Shown: positions 1 to 11,916 of the stretch, one piece after another
How positions within the stretch are numbered: position 1 is the first letter of the stretch
Layout of the letters: each line of letters begins with the position of its first letter
Assembly: GCA_963969345.1 (NCBI GenBank)
Contig: OZ017767.1
Span: 7,344,739-7,408,738 of the forward strand
Direction of reading: 5' to 3'
Length of the DNA stretch: 64,000 nt
DNA from: Turbatrix aceti
Taxonomy: Eukaryota > Nematoda > Chromadorea > Rhabditida > Panagrolaimidae
The notes under the pieces: generated by a model
What the model was told of the DNA's origin: nothing
The model's input: only the letters and a program-made list of their open reading frames with translations
Database searches by the model: none
Made by a program: the position numbers and the translations under genes

Positions 1-182
1 CATTCGACTTCGTAGTGGTAATGGATTTTGTTGCCCGGCAGAATGGTGGCCTTCATAGAGCATGAATCCGGTATTATGTTGCTCAGAGGACCATCAGCGA
101 CGACATTTGGCAATCCTTCGTGTTCTGTCAGCGTGGATGCAGCGCCGAGGAAGTCATGAAGGACTGATTTGGAGGACGTCAT
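1..182 (-). CDS. 5' part of an unrecognised protein, runs off the left edge
   Basis: On the minus strand an ATG at 182 opens a frame of 60 codons with no stop up to the window edge. It begins MTSSKSVLHDFLGAA and contains the stretch SMKATILPGNKIHYHYEVE. An in-frame TGA lies three codons upstream, so this ATG is a natural start. The residue mix is balanced and unlike the homopolymer-rich spacer next to it. A separate 27-residue frame (282-199) ends 17 nt before this start and could be an upstream ORF. I do not recognise the family. The true exon could end before the window edge; no clear donor was seen. Confidence 0.4.
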   Translation of the reverse strand, partial: MTSSKSVLHDFLGAASTLTEHEGLPNVVADGPLSNIIPDSCSMKATILPGNKIHYHYEVE

Positions 183-1165
183 TGCTCGTCACGCGCGACT
201 ATCGTGAAGGCATGCGAATTGGTCGTAGAAAGTCTATCGCGTCAAACGGCATGTCATTAACAAAATCAGCATATCGCGACATCGTGACCAGACCAAGTTT
301 GATCAAAAACCACTGATCTCAGTGCAATGATAAAATGTGGTTTTATGGTTTTCGCGGCAGAAACTAATTTTTTGCCGCCGGAAAAATGCGCTCGGTCGGT
401 CGCGGTCACTTTTTTCTTCGGCGAAGTTGTTTTTCCGCTTTTTCCTTTTTCTCACCGGGGTGTTAGCCTTTTGGTTACGATGTTTGTATTATGTATGCGA
501 TCTCTCTGTTGCTCTGTGTCTAAACTTGTTGGGATCTGTTGTTTTGGTTCTTGCTCTTCAGACGCGAGCAATGAGTGTTGATTTTTTATATTTTGTGTTT
601 GTCACGTTTTTCGTTCTTCCCTCCCGGAACGCTGCTGCTTGTTTTTCAATCATTTTTAGCCAAGATTATCACTCGATCTTGATTCTTGGCCGGATTAGGG
701 GTAAACTTAGTTTTTTTTTATGACGTCAATTGGCTGAAATTTATCTGATTATCTGATCACTGATCGGATGTCTCAAAGTCGAGCTTTCTTCTTGATGGTT
801 CGATTTTGACTTTATAAATGTTGTCTTTTCGGATCAGACCACGTTGCTTTTTTTCAAAGCAACGTGTTTTTAAAGTCCAAATTCTAAATTTAGTCTGTCG
901 CAAAGTGACGTGTTGTTTTCCTTTGACTAAAGTTCTTCAACGTCCCACCATGTGCTCCTCCGAATTTTCTCTTCAAAATAAACTTTTGTTTTATCATATA
1001 TTTTGATTCATTCAATCAGGTGGAGAAAAAAAACACAACAAGAAAAAGAACAGAGAACAGAATGATACGTTTTTTATTACCAGAATACTTGTAAGGTGCC
1101 TTGCTGACTGAATGGCAGTAAATTAACGTGGAAAAATTAGGCTTTGAGAGAAAAAAAAACGTCCA
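183..1165. other. Intergenic spacer, no supported gene
   Basis: T-rich sequence between the head of the left-edge gene and the 3' end of the bZIP gene. Open frames here are short and dominated by Phe, Leu and Ser from poly-T runs, as expected of non-coding DNA. A TTTATT near 1073 is a possible poly(A) signal for the minus-strand bZIP transcript. Confidence 0.6.
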
Positions 1166-1963
1166 TCACATGGAGCTGACTTTTGAGATCATCATGGTTT
1201 TGAGAGCATTGATTTGCGCGACGAGCGAAGCTTCCTCGACCCGAAGTACTGCATTTCGGGATTCTAGTTTACGAATTTCGGTTTTGTTTTTGAGGAGTCT
1301 GTAATTTTTACGGCAACGATAGCGCTGGGCAGCTCTCCGATTTTGTTCCTTCTTACGATGGGCAATTTCTTCCTGAGACAGACTGGAAAGAGAATATTTC
1401 TTTCCCTTTGTGAAAGGAACGCTCTGATCGTCGCTCATCAGACCGTCGATTTCGGGCTTGACGTCTTCGGGTGAGCTACCGGAGCTGGCGTAAGACATTG
1501 GCGAAAGAATGGAGGACGTGAGGTAGGGTGAAGTTGAGGGAGAAAATGGGGCATAGAGCATTTTTTCAGCCGCGAGTTCGGCTTTGACGTTTGAAATGAT
1601 GTTATCCACGAGGTTATAGAAGCACTCGTAGCACGTCTTTGCAGGTGGCGAGATAGGACGGGGGTGTGGGGAAATAGATAAGTTATCAGGTAGCGTTGCT
1701 GACGAACAGCGTGAAGATTTTAGGCTTGTTTGACCCTCTACCGAGGCAAAAGCTTGGTAGCTTTGTTCGTGCTTGATTTTTAGCTCCAGTGATGGGCTTT
1801 CAACGGGAATACGACTGGTTTCTGGTGAAGAAGAGGGCGTTTGGTAGGCTGAGACGACTTCTAGGAAGCTCACGGGATTGCGACGCAGCACGAGAAATTT
1901 GTTGTCGGTTGTTCGAACGGCGAGCAGGGGCGGCGTAGGTGCTCGGACCATGGTTTCTATCAT
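1166..1963 (-). CDS. bZIP transcription factor, ATF4-like
   Basis: Single open exon of 265 residues. The C-terminal 64 residues are a bZIP domain: the basic region (about residues 202-222) contains EQNRRAAQRYRCRK, followed by Leu-rich heptads (KLESRNAVLRVEEASLVAQI). The N-x2-AA-x-RYR pattern, with Tyr before the last Arg, is the ATF4/ATF5 form and not the Fos/Jun/CREB form. The upstream region is Ser/Pro-rich with acidic patches, as in an activation domain. The frame is open up to codon 2083, but that codon is TTG. The first in-frame ATG is at 1963 and a second at 1951 sits in a strong ACCATGG context, so translation could start at either. Such factors bind DNA as dimers in the nucleus and in other animals drive stress responses. 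An out-of-frame upstream ORF overlaps the start (see 1800-2105). Confidence 0.7.
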   Translation of the reverse strand: MIETMVRAPTPPLLAVRTTDNKFLVLRRNPVSFLEVVSAYQTPSSSPETSRIPVESPSLELKIKHEQSYQAFASVEGQTSLKSSRCSSATLPDNLSISPHPRPISPPAKTCYECFYNLVDNIISNVKAELAAEKMLYAPFSPSTSPYLTSSILSPMSYASSGSSPEDVKPEIDGLMSDDQSVPFTKGKKYSLSSLSQEEIAHRKKEQNRRAAQRYRCRKNYRLLKNKTEIRKLESRNAVLRVEEASLVAQINALKTMMISKVSSM

Positions 1964-2105
1964 CGACTGTCGAATTATACTGAGCGGAAGTGATAGTTTG
2001 GGGAGAAGAAAAATTTGTTCTTGTGACGTTTGATGGATCCTTGTTGTTGCTGTAGTGTGTGACTGAGTACTCAATATCCGCAACAGATGGTTCAGAAATA
2101 TACAT
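1800..2105 (-). promoter_or_regulatory. Upstream ORF overlapping the bZIP start out of frame
   Basis: An ATG at 2105 opens a 101-codon frame (begins MYISEPSVADIEYSV) that ends 164 nt inside the bZIP coding region in another frame. Seen directly: start, stop and frame offset. Known for ATF4: a similar overlapping upstream ORF represses translation until eIF2alpha is phosphorylated. Inferred: the same control here. The alternative is that this is the true N-terminus joined to the bZIP frame by an intron I cannot see; its Ser/Asn/Thr-rich composition does not exclude this. Confidence 0.5.
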
Positions 2106-2401
2106 CGTTAGTCGAAAGAAAAGGGTTTAGACACCGGTGGATGCCGTTTTGATGGATTTTTGTAGTTTTACGTGCTGAAATTTTGAAATTTGTGAAATTT
2201 GATGTATGTATAAAATATATGGTATCGTAAACATAACATATTCAACACGACAAAAAAAATATAAAATAAAAAACGGGTAACATTTATGAGCACGCAAAGG
2301 TATACAATTTTTGTAAAGTCTAACATAAGTTGAACTAAGAAGAACATTACGGGTGATAAGTTTATTTTTGCAAAGCGTAGTGCCCCACAATGTCTGATCT
2401 A

Positions 2402-3245
2402 CGCACAGCATTCACTTTCACGACAATGGAGCGTAAAACAGCGTTCATTCGCACGTATAGTGTTGACTTTGGCAGCTTCGCGCATTGGCATTTTTGATTT
2501 TTCAATGATGGCATCTGCCAAAATTGTTAGGGCATGTCCTAAGCTTTCAAACAAGCCATCAACGGCACAAAAATGTTGATTTTCGGCACAGCTGCAGGTC
2601 TACCAAGTTTTAGTTTTGAATCGTCCATTGCAGCCGTTGTAGGTTTCCGGGAAAGATGCTACAACATCACAAGTTCCATAAGGTCGGTATCAACATGTAT
2701 GCCAAGTGCCGTTTCTTGAATGAAGCACAAAAGCGAGGATCTGGAAAAAAAACTGTTTTACCCTATAAAAATGGGCAAAATAGCTGAAAACAAGCACGCT
2801 CAAAAAAGAAATTTGCTCCTCCACATTCAAAATTTCCATAAATTTTTGCGTAGCGCCCCGTTTTTATAGGGTAAAACAGTTTTTGTTCCAGATCCTCGCT
2901 TTTGTGCTTCATTCAACGAACGGCACTTGGCATACATGTTGATACCGACCTTATGGAGCTTTTGATGTTGTAGCATCTTTCCCGGAAACCTACAACGGCT
3001 GCAATGGACGATTCAAAACTAAAACTTGGTAAACCTGCAGCTGTGCCAAAAATCAACATTTTTGTGCCGTGGATGGCTTGTTTGAAAGCTCAGGACTTGC
3101 CCTAACAATTTTGTCAAATGCCATCATTGAACAATCAAAAATGCCAATGCGCGAAGCTGCCAAAGTCAACACTATACGTGCGAATAAACGCGCTCATTTT
3201 TTCTTCCATTGTCGAAAAACAAGGGGAAAGTGAATGCTGTGTCTA
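2402..3245. repeat. Large foldback repeat (inverted arms about 375 bp)
   Basis: The left arm (2402-2775) is matched in reverse complement by the right arm (about 2857-3245), leaving a loop of about 80 bp. The outer ends share CACAGCATTCACTTTC and the inner ends share ACTGTTTTACCCTATAAAAA. The arms differ by scattered substitutions and small indels, for example CCAAAATTGTTAGGGC against CAAAATTGTTAGGGC. No coding frame lies inside. This is a MITE or foldback element just upstream of the bZIP gene, between its coding region and the TATA box at 3754, so it may lie in the 5' leader or an intron of that transcript. No clear target duplication was found. Confidence 0.8.
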
Positions 3246-3753
3246 CGGAGAATAACTGAAGGACGTCTGATTTATCGGTGGTTTATTAATTACCTATTTA
3301 GATGTTCTTTTCTAGACGGACCTGCCTCTAGACACTGATAAGAAACAGGGCGGTATAATAAATAGTTATTGAAGATCTGGTAAGGGGGGGGGGGGGGGTG
3401 GTGTGCAACGGGGGACCGTCTACGTCCCGTCCACGACGAACACGAAGACAACGACGACACAACTGGCGCATATGGCGAGACGGAAAGGGAAAAAAGTAAT
3501 ATACATATCTAGACTACGTGATCTATGATCATCTGCGCTTTTAGCCTCCCCACCCCCCACCCCCTTTCTTCCTTCCACGTTGTCTGATGACGACGATTAT
3601 ACGCCGCGACCACGAGGAGTTGTTGTCTCGAGAAAAAAGTTGACCCGGATTGCTCGCTCTCGCTCTCGCTGACTCATTCCGGGCTCTCTCTCGAGTTTTA
3701 ACCACGCGGCTTGTCGCAGACCAACAACTGCCCTTCGGACCGCGTACTCCCGG

Positions 3754-3762
3754 TTTATATAT
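3754..3762 (-). promoter_or_regulatory. TATA-like element upstream of the bZIP gene
   Basis: The minus strand reads GCATATATAAACCGGG, a good TATA box in a local GC-balanced island (3600-3800). The island also carries GAGAGCGAGAGCG repeats downstream in the direction of transcription. It points toward the bZIP gene 1.6 kb away. Assignment to that gene is inference. Confidence 0.35.
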
Positions 3763-5462
3763 GCACCGAACAGTCGGTTAACATTAGTGATCAAAATTGC
3801 TGCAGGAGCAGAGTCAAAAAAACATGAAAGTAGGAGGATAGAGATGGAAACACGCCCCTTTAACGGCTGGCGGACGGCGGCTGGTAGGAGTTGCTCTGCA
3901 GCAATGCAACCTACCCGGAAAGATTTGATGGGGGAGACGAACGATTATATTATGCCTGAGTTTTTCTTTCAGCGACGACGGACGGCATTTTAGGGGGCTA
4001 TGTTAAATGATGTCTGATCTAAAAATCCTCATGTATGTATTTTTTTTTCAACTTGAGCATCTGATTGACAGCCGGGTTTGTTTTTGAGCATATATACATA
4101 GTTGTAAACACACAACACAATTTTTACTGTTCATTTTGGTACTCAGATGTGCCATTGGTTATTGGTTATGACGCCCAAGAGACCAATGAACTGGTAGTAT
4201 GTATGCATTTTTGTCACGTAGGATACTCACAAAAAAATTTCGTTTATAGTCACATCTATAAAACACTTTTATACACAGTGTCTACAATTCGGAGTAGACA
4301 AAAGTATAGAACCAGCAATGCATCTTCATTTTTTTCAATCGGCTATAGACAAAAGTATATAAACGAGCGCAAATATCTCAAGAAAAATCAGGGGGAAGGT
4401 CGCGACTGCCGACGCTTTCGCATGTTGCGCACGAGTCAATGAACTTTCGCGATGAGGATTTCAAATCAAATTTAAAAAAATTGTAACTCAGCCCAAAATT
4501 CAGTTTTTTTTATGAAATTTTGTTTACAGACAGATTCAAGGGTGTTCTTTATGCTGACATAATTCTTTTTTTTTAATTCGTTCAAAATTAACAAAATCGA
4601 AGGAGGTATGGTAGAAAAATCGCGGCGCATAAACAAAATTAGCTATGAAGGCAAACAAAAGCAATTCTGAAGCGAAACAAAATTCTCTAACTGATTTTAA
4701 ATAAAAAAGTATACCTTATCACCTTAGAAGTTTCGAAAAAAATGAAATTTCTGAGAAAAATTAGGTTTTTGGAACTTTTTAGAACTCAATTTAAAAAACG
4801 GAGTACGCCATTCGCTTCAGCGTTCATTTCTGCCCCGGATCTTACTTTTTCGCGTAAATGCATTTCGAACGCGATCCATGCCGATTTTTTTACCGAACCC
4901 TACTTTGAAAAATTTTGGTGTTTGCTCAACAAAAAAAGGGAGGTTCAGGAGAAAATTTGCACTGGCGCACGGAAAAAATATGAAATTCTGAAACAATCAA
5001 TCCAGATGTAAAAGATACTGTAGAATCCGATTCTGATTTTAGTTTTTGGATTACACTTCGAAAAAGTTTCGAAAATTCATTTTTCAGACAAAAGTTTTAG
5101 AAGTTTGAGTTTTTCAGGCATTTGAAAATTATTTTGAAGCATGTGCATATTTTTACTAGATAGAGAATTTTGTTGTGCTTCGAAATCATTTTGAACTGCA
5201 TGTATAACTTTATTTGTTACCAAGTAATGAATTTTCTAGTACACCTCCTTCAATTTTGGCAAAAGTGAAAATTTTGAAAAACGTGAATAGAGAAGTTCGA
5301 ACGACAATGCTCGATTCTATTTTTTCACAATAAAAAACTTTTAAATATCAATTCAAAAACCAAAGTTTTTGAATTTAGATATAAATTTCGTCCAAATACA
5401 TAATTTCACAACTTGCGCGATCTGCGACTTTTCCGTTGTTGAGGAGAGGAGTCTCAACACGA
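3763..5462. other. Intergenic spacer with a short duplicated motif
   Basis: AT-rich sequence without a supported gene. The 14-mer TAGACAAAAGTATA occurs at 4295-4308 and 4346-4359, next to CAGTGTCTACAATTCGG. This looks like a piece of a Tc1/mariner-type terminus, but no matching inverted end was found. Confidence 0.4.
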
Positions 5463-6012
5463 ATGTTGCGTCGCAGCGCTCGGCTTGTTCAGCCGAACTT
5501 TGTTATTTTTTTGTCTATGTTATTTTCTTCGAGCGAGTTGCAGTTGTTGTTTTTTTTGGCTTGATTTATTTTGTTTTTGTTTCAGACTCATCCGGCGACA
5601 TCCTCCAGCGTGTACAACCTATCGACAACTTTATCCGAGCTCTTCCACCGACGTAGGTTTTTGAATTTTTCCAAGTTTTTGGGTGTTTTTACTATTTTTT
5701 GTATACCAACCAAGTTTCAACCATTTTCTTTCCTTTTCATGCGATTGTGCCATGAGAGTTCTGCAATTTGTTAGGTAGAATTGCGCTGCGACAGCTGGGG
5801 TGCCAAGATTTGGCTTCACAATTGCAAAAAAGGTAAAAAAACGGTTGAAAGGCAGTTGACATCAAATTTTGGGGCAGAAAAGTTTCAGGGTTTGATTTGT
5901 TTTCAGTGGTGCCTCGAGACTTTCAGATGACTTCAATCCTGTCCCAGCTACAACCATTTACCGCATCATCCAAGCAAAAGCCAAGTCCACGATGCTTCAC
6001 AGAGAAAAATGA
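5463..6012 (+). CDS. Small basic protein, possibly mitochondrial (4 exons)
   Basis: Exon model read from splice signals: 5463-5501, 5586-5652, 5775-5832, 5907-6012; all junction phases agree and the product is 90 residues. It starts MLRRSARLVQPNF, an Arg-rich, acid-free start typical of a mitochondrial presequence. It continues with THPATSSSVYNLSTTLSEL, RRIALRQLGCQDLASQLQK and LSDDFNPVPATTIYRIIQ. Exons 2-4 have good GT/AG borders (ACCGAC|GTAGG, TTTGTTAG|, AAAAAG|GTAAA, TTTTCAG|). The first donor (TTT|GTTATT) is weak, so exon 1 is the least certain part. A second frame is also open through these exons, but it ends in a poly-T run and is less protein-like. I do not recognise the family. Confidence 0.42.
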
Positions 6013-9000
6013 AGAAGACTTCGACGATGCATTCATTTTTTTGTTTTGTTTTATGTTTTGTCATTTATTTATTTATTTTGTTAGTAAACGAATGCCTGAA
6101 GGTGCCAAAAAGTAATACTCAGTGGATGCCGTGAAGCGGGAAGGGAAGCCTGAAAATCAAAAGCAATGAAAACGTGTTTGACACGCTTTGCCAAGCTTGT
6201 TTGATTTATAGTTTTGTGTATCAGGTGCTGAAGTCATAGTTATGTCTATAACTCTTTATAGACATATCTACTTACATTTAGATATATTTTTTTGTGAGTA
6301 GTAGGTTGTTGTTTCTTGTACTATAACACGTTCGAGAAGCAACGTGCTTTTTGTCGTCATCAAAGGAGGGAGTGGTATACTGATCAACGGACTTGTAGTT
6401 AGATAGACTATCTTGTTCTTGTTCTTGCTATACCGTATCCTGTTTTCTAGTTCTTTACCCACAACATAGTATCAACAGGTGTCAGGGTCCAAGGGGGGTA
6501 CGGTAGGTTAGACGACTAAAGATCAGTGCTCTATGTCATGGTGTACAAAATAGAACACATTAGGTGTTTATGGTTTTACTCGGAATCAGAGATTCGTTGA
6601 CGGAGTGAAATTTGTGAGATGATGATTAAGTGGCTTAAGGATATGGTGTGCCCTAGAGGTGATCACGCAGCTATCCGGCGCTAGATCATTCAAATAATTG
6701 TGCTTTGTGCATCTGTGCAAAAGTTTTGTTCAGCAAGTTTTTGTTTTAGTTTTTAGTTTTAGTTTCAGTTTGTTGTAAAGAGTATTGTTTCAGCGATTGT
6801 TATTCCAAGTTATAAAGGTTGCAGGGACTTCCTCGGTTCCTTTACCTTGTTTATTGCCACTTTTTACGTAAAATTCGAGCAAGACGGGAGAACGGAGTCG
6901 CCCTGTCCACCGGAGACGTTACACGTTACATGACGCAAAGGGAGATGATGTTGGAATCACCGTAGTTTTCGTCACCGGGGTCACCCTCTAATATTATACC
7001 AAGCTTTCAACCATAGTCATCGTTTGACAAAAATGGAACAGGGAACAGGGAACAACAGTATTTTGTGGTTGTGGTATGTGGTATTTTTTTCAATCAGAGG
7101 AATATGACCTGGGTCCAGGTGATATGTCATCAGGTGATGCTCGATGATCGCCCTTTCCCTCTTATTTCCTGTTTTGGCTCTGGGCTCAGGTATCGATAGT
7201 CTCTCTTCTTCCGTGCATCTTACGTCGAGACGAAGGGTTTCTTATCACTGGGATAAGCTGTTAAAAATATTTTGATACCTGTTGTTCCTGAAAGAGACGA
7301 GCAAAGCAATAAGTCAACATCTTTCAAAACCCTGGACTGTTAGAATTGGAATTCAAGAATTCAAGAAATGCTTTTTAGTTGATTGGAATCGAGCCACCCA
7401 TAATTTTCTATATTTGCACATTTGCACTCTACCTGTCTGGTGTGTGGCCTGATAGCAAGCCCGTCTGGTTGAACCGAACAACGAACAAGAAGAAGATGAA
7501 ATACATAAAATAACTAACTGCATACTCTTTTTTTTTCGTGTTACGAATTTTTTGTAGCCTTGTAGAAAATCGGGATCCCTATGTCAATGAAAACCCCGAC
7601 TACTGCGACGAATGAACGTGATTCAGCGCTGGGGTTCTAATATGACTGAAGTTGTTGACGGCATTGCACCATCGCGCGATGCGATCGTTGACCTATCGAG
7701 TGTCGAGAGTGGGTAGGGGGGGTGTTGCACGGTTTTAGGTAACCAACGTTTGTAAAGGGGTTCTGCAAAGGAAGAAGAAATGGGGCAAGGTAACACGGTA
7801 GGGTGGTTGGGTATACGATACTTGAATACCGGCCCTACAGATTCTATCTTCAACAAATTAATTAAATAATTAATTATGCTATGAATTTCGATTCAATTTG
7901 ATGGCAGTTGTAGGAAGAATGGTTGGTCTTGGTTGAACTCGCAAAGGTAAGGAAGGCGTCCGTCGAATGCTGCTCTGCGTAAACAGACGAGTTGATTTTT
8001 ATTTTTAACAATGACCGACTGATTGAATACTTGGTTTTGATGGCTGTCGGTGATGGTTGTTCGTCTGTGCATGCACTGTCAAGACGGGTCTGTCTGTTGT
8101 TCTCGTTCCGGGCCTTGTTCGTAGGGGGCTTCTCTTTCTCTCTTTTTCTTCTTTCTCTCTTCATCTTTTCCCCGAATATTTTTTTGCAATTGCTTCTCTT
8201 TTTCTCACATCAGTCAGACCGACCGACAAATCAGTTACGTGCTTTGTCACAATTTGCACACAACCCAGACAAAAAAAATCAAGCAAAACGGGGCGAGTAC
8301 CGGCTGGAGGGGGTTATAAACAAATTTTTTGGTTAGTGATCTCTGCGAAGTCGTCGTCATCTAACGCTGATGGTATGAGCAAAAGTCAGGACGCGCCAGA
8401 AAGAGTGCGAACGAACACGGTTGTCGTTTGTCGTTTGTGTACTAATATATTTTTTTCAATCCAATCATTGTTTGTGTTACGGTGACTCGACTCGGACTAG
8501 GGCGAAAAAAAAAGTTGATAGAAGAAAAAGGGAAGAAGGGTGTCGAACCCTTGCTAGTGTTTCTTGATTTTTGGTTACTTCCGATTCCGAGAAAGGGGTT
8601 CCCTTAGGTCTGATAAACAAGGGCGAGGGAGTAGAAGAAGCATACTGTAGACTTTTATACGACTGCACGTAGAGGGGGGTAAGTAAGACAAGTTCGAAGT
8701 TAATTGACAGCTCCGAGGTCAATGTCCGGAAATCGAAATCAAAGTTGCGATAAACAAGTGTGGTATGATGTGTACGATCGTGTTTTCGTTGTAGGATGAT
8801 CTACAGTAGGATTAGTATTTTTGTGCTACTGCTGCAGGCAGGTAGCAGGGAACGGGTATGAACGACCTTGGGTCTTGTTTGTTTTGTTTGCGTTCTGTTT
8901 CTTTTCATGATTTTTCTTGATCACTTTTTTTCAGGCGAATATTTTTCTAAGAAAAGGGTGAGCCTAATTTGATTGCAAAAACAAAACAGATTTATAGTAA

Positions 9001-10050
9001 CATTTTTTCATTGGAATTTTCCAACAAAGTTTCAAGTTTTGCGGGTGAGGTTTTGTCTCTCTCCCGGGGGGGGGGGTATTCCGTTGAATTTTTTGTCTTA
9101 TCTGTTTGTTTGATTTCCAAAGTTGGGGTTCTCCCAGTCTGGTGATTGCCCATCGAAGAGTTTTTTTATGGGCGTCTACTTTGAACAGAAAAAAGAGAGG
9201 TTTGTTTTTGATACCGTCATAAAATTGGAAACTGCCTTGCGCATAAAGTGCGTGGAAGTCGTTTTACTATAGGTGCACTGAAGAGAATTAAATATCTTTT
9301 ACATCAACATGCTTGTAACCAAACAAACAGGTTACAGTGGCGCAGAGTCATGATATAAATGGTTGATGCGTGTTTAAAATTGAGTTTCTAGAGAATTCTA
9401 CAAAATACTATCTAGGCTGTATTGGATCGTAAGCAAGTCAAAAAACAACCGTACGCCTGCGATGTATGATTTTTATGCCTGCGTAAACTATAGTTTGATC
9501 TTTCAAGCAACAAAACAGTAACAAAAAAGGTGCAGGCAGCTCTGCAAGTTTTTTATCATCAGAAAATATGTCAGTCAGTCAGTCCACCATCTGGCAACCA
9601 ACCTTTGAACCTAACCTGTCTTTCCATGGACGATTTGATTTTTCTCGACAATTAGAACAAAAATAGAGACAAGATGCCGATTTTCGGCGACAGGTAGCAT
9701 GTTTTCGCGGCGAGAGTTACGTCATCTCACCTTTCCATTTTTCCGGTGATGCGAGTGGCTACCTGCAGGCAGGTCAGGTCCACTCGCCAAATCAACCGAC
9801 CGGTTGTTTCATTTTATCCTCCGTGATAATTTCTTGTTTTATATTCTGTGCATTCGTTCAATTCAACAAAAACTGTGCATTTTTACTACTTTGCTACTGT
9901 AAACGACGTCCGCTAACAAACAAACAAACAAACAAAAAAAAGTGAGTATCGTACGTAGGATAGAATTCTTTGCCTGGTTATATTAGAAAGAAGGTAGTGC
10001 TGGCTTATTTATACCGTATTGCATAAGATGACGACGCTCACACGTAGTCA
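6013..10050. other. Spacer of 4 kb, no confident gene
   Basis: Mostly T-rich or low-complexity DNA. One island (7612-7716, plus strand) encodes MNVIQRWGSNMTEVVDGIAP and then about 14 more residues, ending at a possible donor (AGAGTGG|GTAGG). It could be a first exon, but no partner exon was found downstream. Poly-G runs occur at 7715 and 9070, and an ACAA microsatellite near 9917. Confidence 0.4.
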
Positions 10051-11916
10051 TCAGAGGAGGGGTATCTGGCTGAGTTTGTGCTCGCATGAAAGTTTGTGAC
10101 CACCGTCCATGGGATTCACGTAGAAATCAGCACTGCCCCGAGGAGAATCGTCGTCGCGATTATTGTTTGTCGTGTTTATCGTGCCATTGATCGTGGATAT
10201 CGCAGTCACGGGCACAGGTGAGGATTTGTGGAATCGTCGACTCGCGTTGTAGGCTGATCGCTTTCGATCCAGCGCTGATATTGACATTGTTTCTGGAAAC
10301 AAAAAAATGGGATTAGGGAATTAGATTTTTTGGATCTTTGGTCAGTACATAATTTTTTATCTTCTACAGAAAAGTTTTTGCTTAACCAAGAAATATTTAA
10401 TTTCCTGGTAAAACAAAAATTAATTTGTTTACGGAACCATAACTAACCAAGTTTTTCGTGAACCTTCTTCTGAGCAAGATGGAAAAGTCTATTGCGGAAG
10501 TGTTTTGAGAAAAGACAAAACAAGATGAAGTTGCACGCTTTACCAAACACGACCAGCGCGCTGCACATTAGCGTGATGTTGTACATATCCTTCTGCGGAG
10601 CTTCATAAACAGTCTGGAGAAGGTGGATGACGGCACTTGGGCCATTCGTGACGGTAAACATGGTTACGATAAGCGCAACGGTGAGGGTAACTCTCTGTTC
10701 TGTTTTGTGATATTTCATATTGTCTACGCATGGCCTGAAAAATAAAGCATTAGGAAATTTGGTTACTGTAGGCGGGGAGAAACGAACTTGGCAAATGCGT
10801 CGCCCTTGATAAGGAGGTGCTGCGAGCGTTGCCTGAGGGCACAGAGCAGGAGCACGTTGAGCGTCGTCAGCAGGATGATAGGAAAAATGATGAGTAGCAC
10901 AACGTTCAGAAAAATGCTCACGTCGATAAAGTGTTGGAACGCAGTCGAGTGTGGATTGCTTTGATTTCCGAACCATTGCCTGAAATATGTATCTTATATG
11001 TAGGATTGATTCTTGGCTGACTAGCTTGTTGAACTTTTGATCAGGCGTGACAGGTTTGAAAAATAAAGAAATATTTAGAGCAAAGACCAAAGAAAAAGTC
11101 TGGAGATACACGTTGCACGAACAATGCGTAAACAATGTCAGAACAATTTCTTTTCAATCAATTAAAAGTCAAAAATACTACTAAATAAATATTTTTTTTG
11201 TCTCAAAAAAATGTTTGGACCTGTCAAGTTTTACAACTTTTGTGTAAAAAAAACTGTTACGCGAGTACGAGTTGGTGCAACGCGTGCGCACTCTTATCTC
11301 GCGTGAAACAAAAAACATTTCAAAAGTAGGGAGGTGTCAAGACTTACGGCTGATTGACAGCGAGACACTTTGCGTACAATTGCGTGCCGTGGCAGAAGGA
11401 CCGAACGATGCATTCATAGGCAAAGTGCTGGTACATCGTAAAAAGTCCGGGAAAAACAACGATGCTCGCGATCAGAAGCTTGATTTTGTAGGACGCGATG
11501 TGGGATCGTACGTAGAGAGGGTGTCGTATGCCGATGAGTCGATCTGTACAAACAGCAATGACGCAGAGAATCGCGACGCCGGATGACCAGTTGGCGAAGG
11601 ACAGCAGGTGAACCTTTGTATTGAGGTAGAACCAGCGAAAGTAGTAATTAAACGTGAATAGGGGGTAGTTGGCGAGGGCATTCGGCAACAAAAGGGACAG
11701 AAACGCAATGTCCGCTATCGCCAGCACCGCGAGAAATGTATTTGCCCTGCTGCGCATTGACCTGTTCAGAAGTACGGTCAGATTCAGTGCGTTTCCCAGA
11801 ATTCCAAATAATGCGAGAGACGGAAACAAAAATCTCTGGAGGTAGAGTTCAAATTCGCTGCCGTGCATCTGCATCTGCGTTGTCGTAAGACAACGCTCAG
11901 ACAGATTCTGAGTCAT
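10051..11916 (-). CDS. Class A peptide GPCR, FMRFamide-receptor-like (4 exons)
   Basis: Exons 11916-11348, 10979-10788, 10734-10448 and 10292-10051 join in phase to give 429 residues. Exon 1 carries TM1 with the GN pair (FGILGNALNLTVLL), TM2 with LAVLAIADIAF, TM3 ending in the DRY-equivalent TDRLIGIRHPLYVR, and TM4. Exon 2 carries TM5 (FLNVVLLIIFPIILLTTLN). Exon 3 carries TM6 (VTLTVALIVTMFTVTNGPSA) and TM7 (FGKACNFILFCLFSKHFR), where the NPxxY motif is degenerate. Exon 4 is a Ser/Asn-rich cytoplasmic tail. The DRL motif and the NGPSA loop resemble nematode FRPR-type neuropeptide receptors, though I cannot place the subfamily. It would act in the plasma membrane through G proteins. The ATG lies 2 nt after a splice acceptor (CCCGCAG|AC). 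Confidence 0.85.

Noticed and set aside
7992..8485. Frames rich in Phe/Leu/Ser on the plus strand
   Set aside because: They come from TTTCTC pyrimidine runs; overlapping frames look equally open.
8520..8560. GTGTCGAACCC, resembling a tRNA B box
   Set aside because: No A box or cloverleaf can be drawn around it. No tRNA or rRNA gene was recognised in the window.
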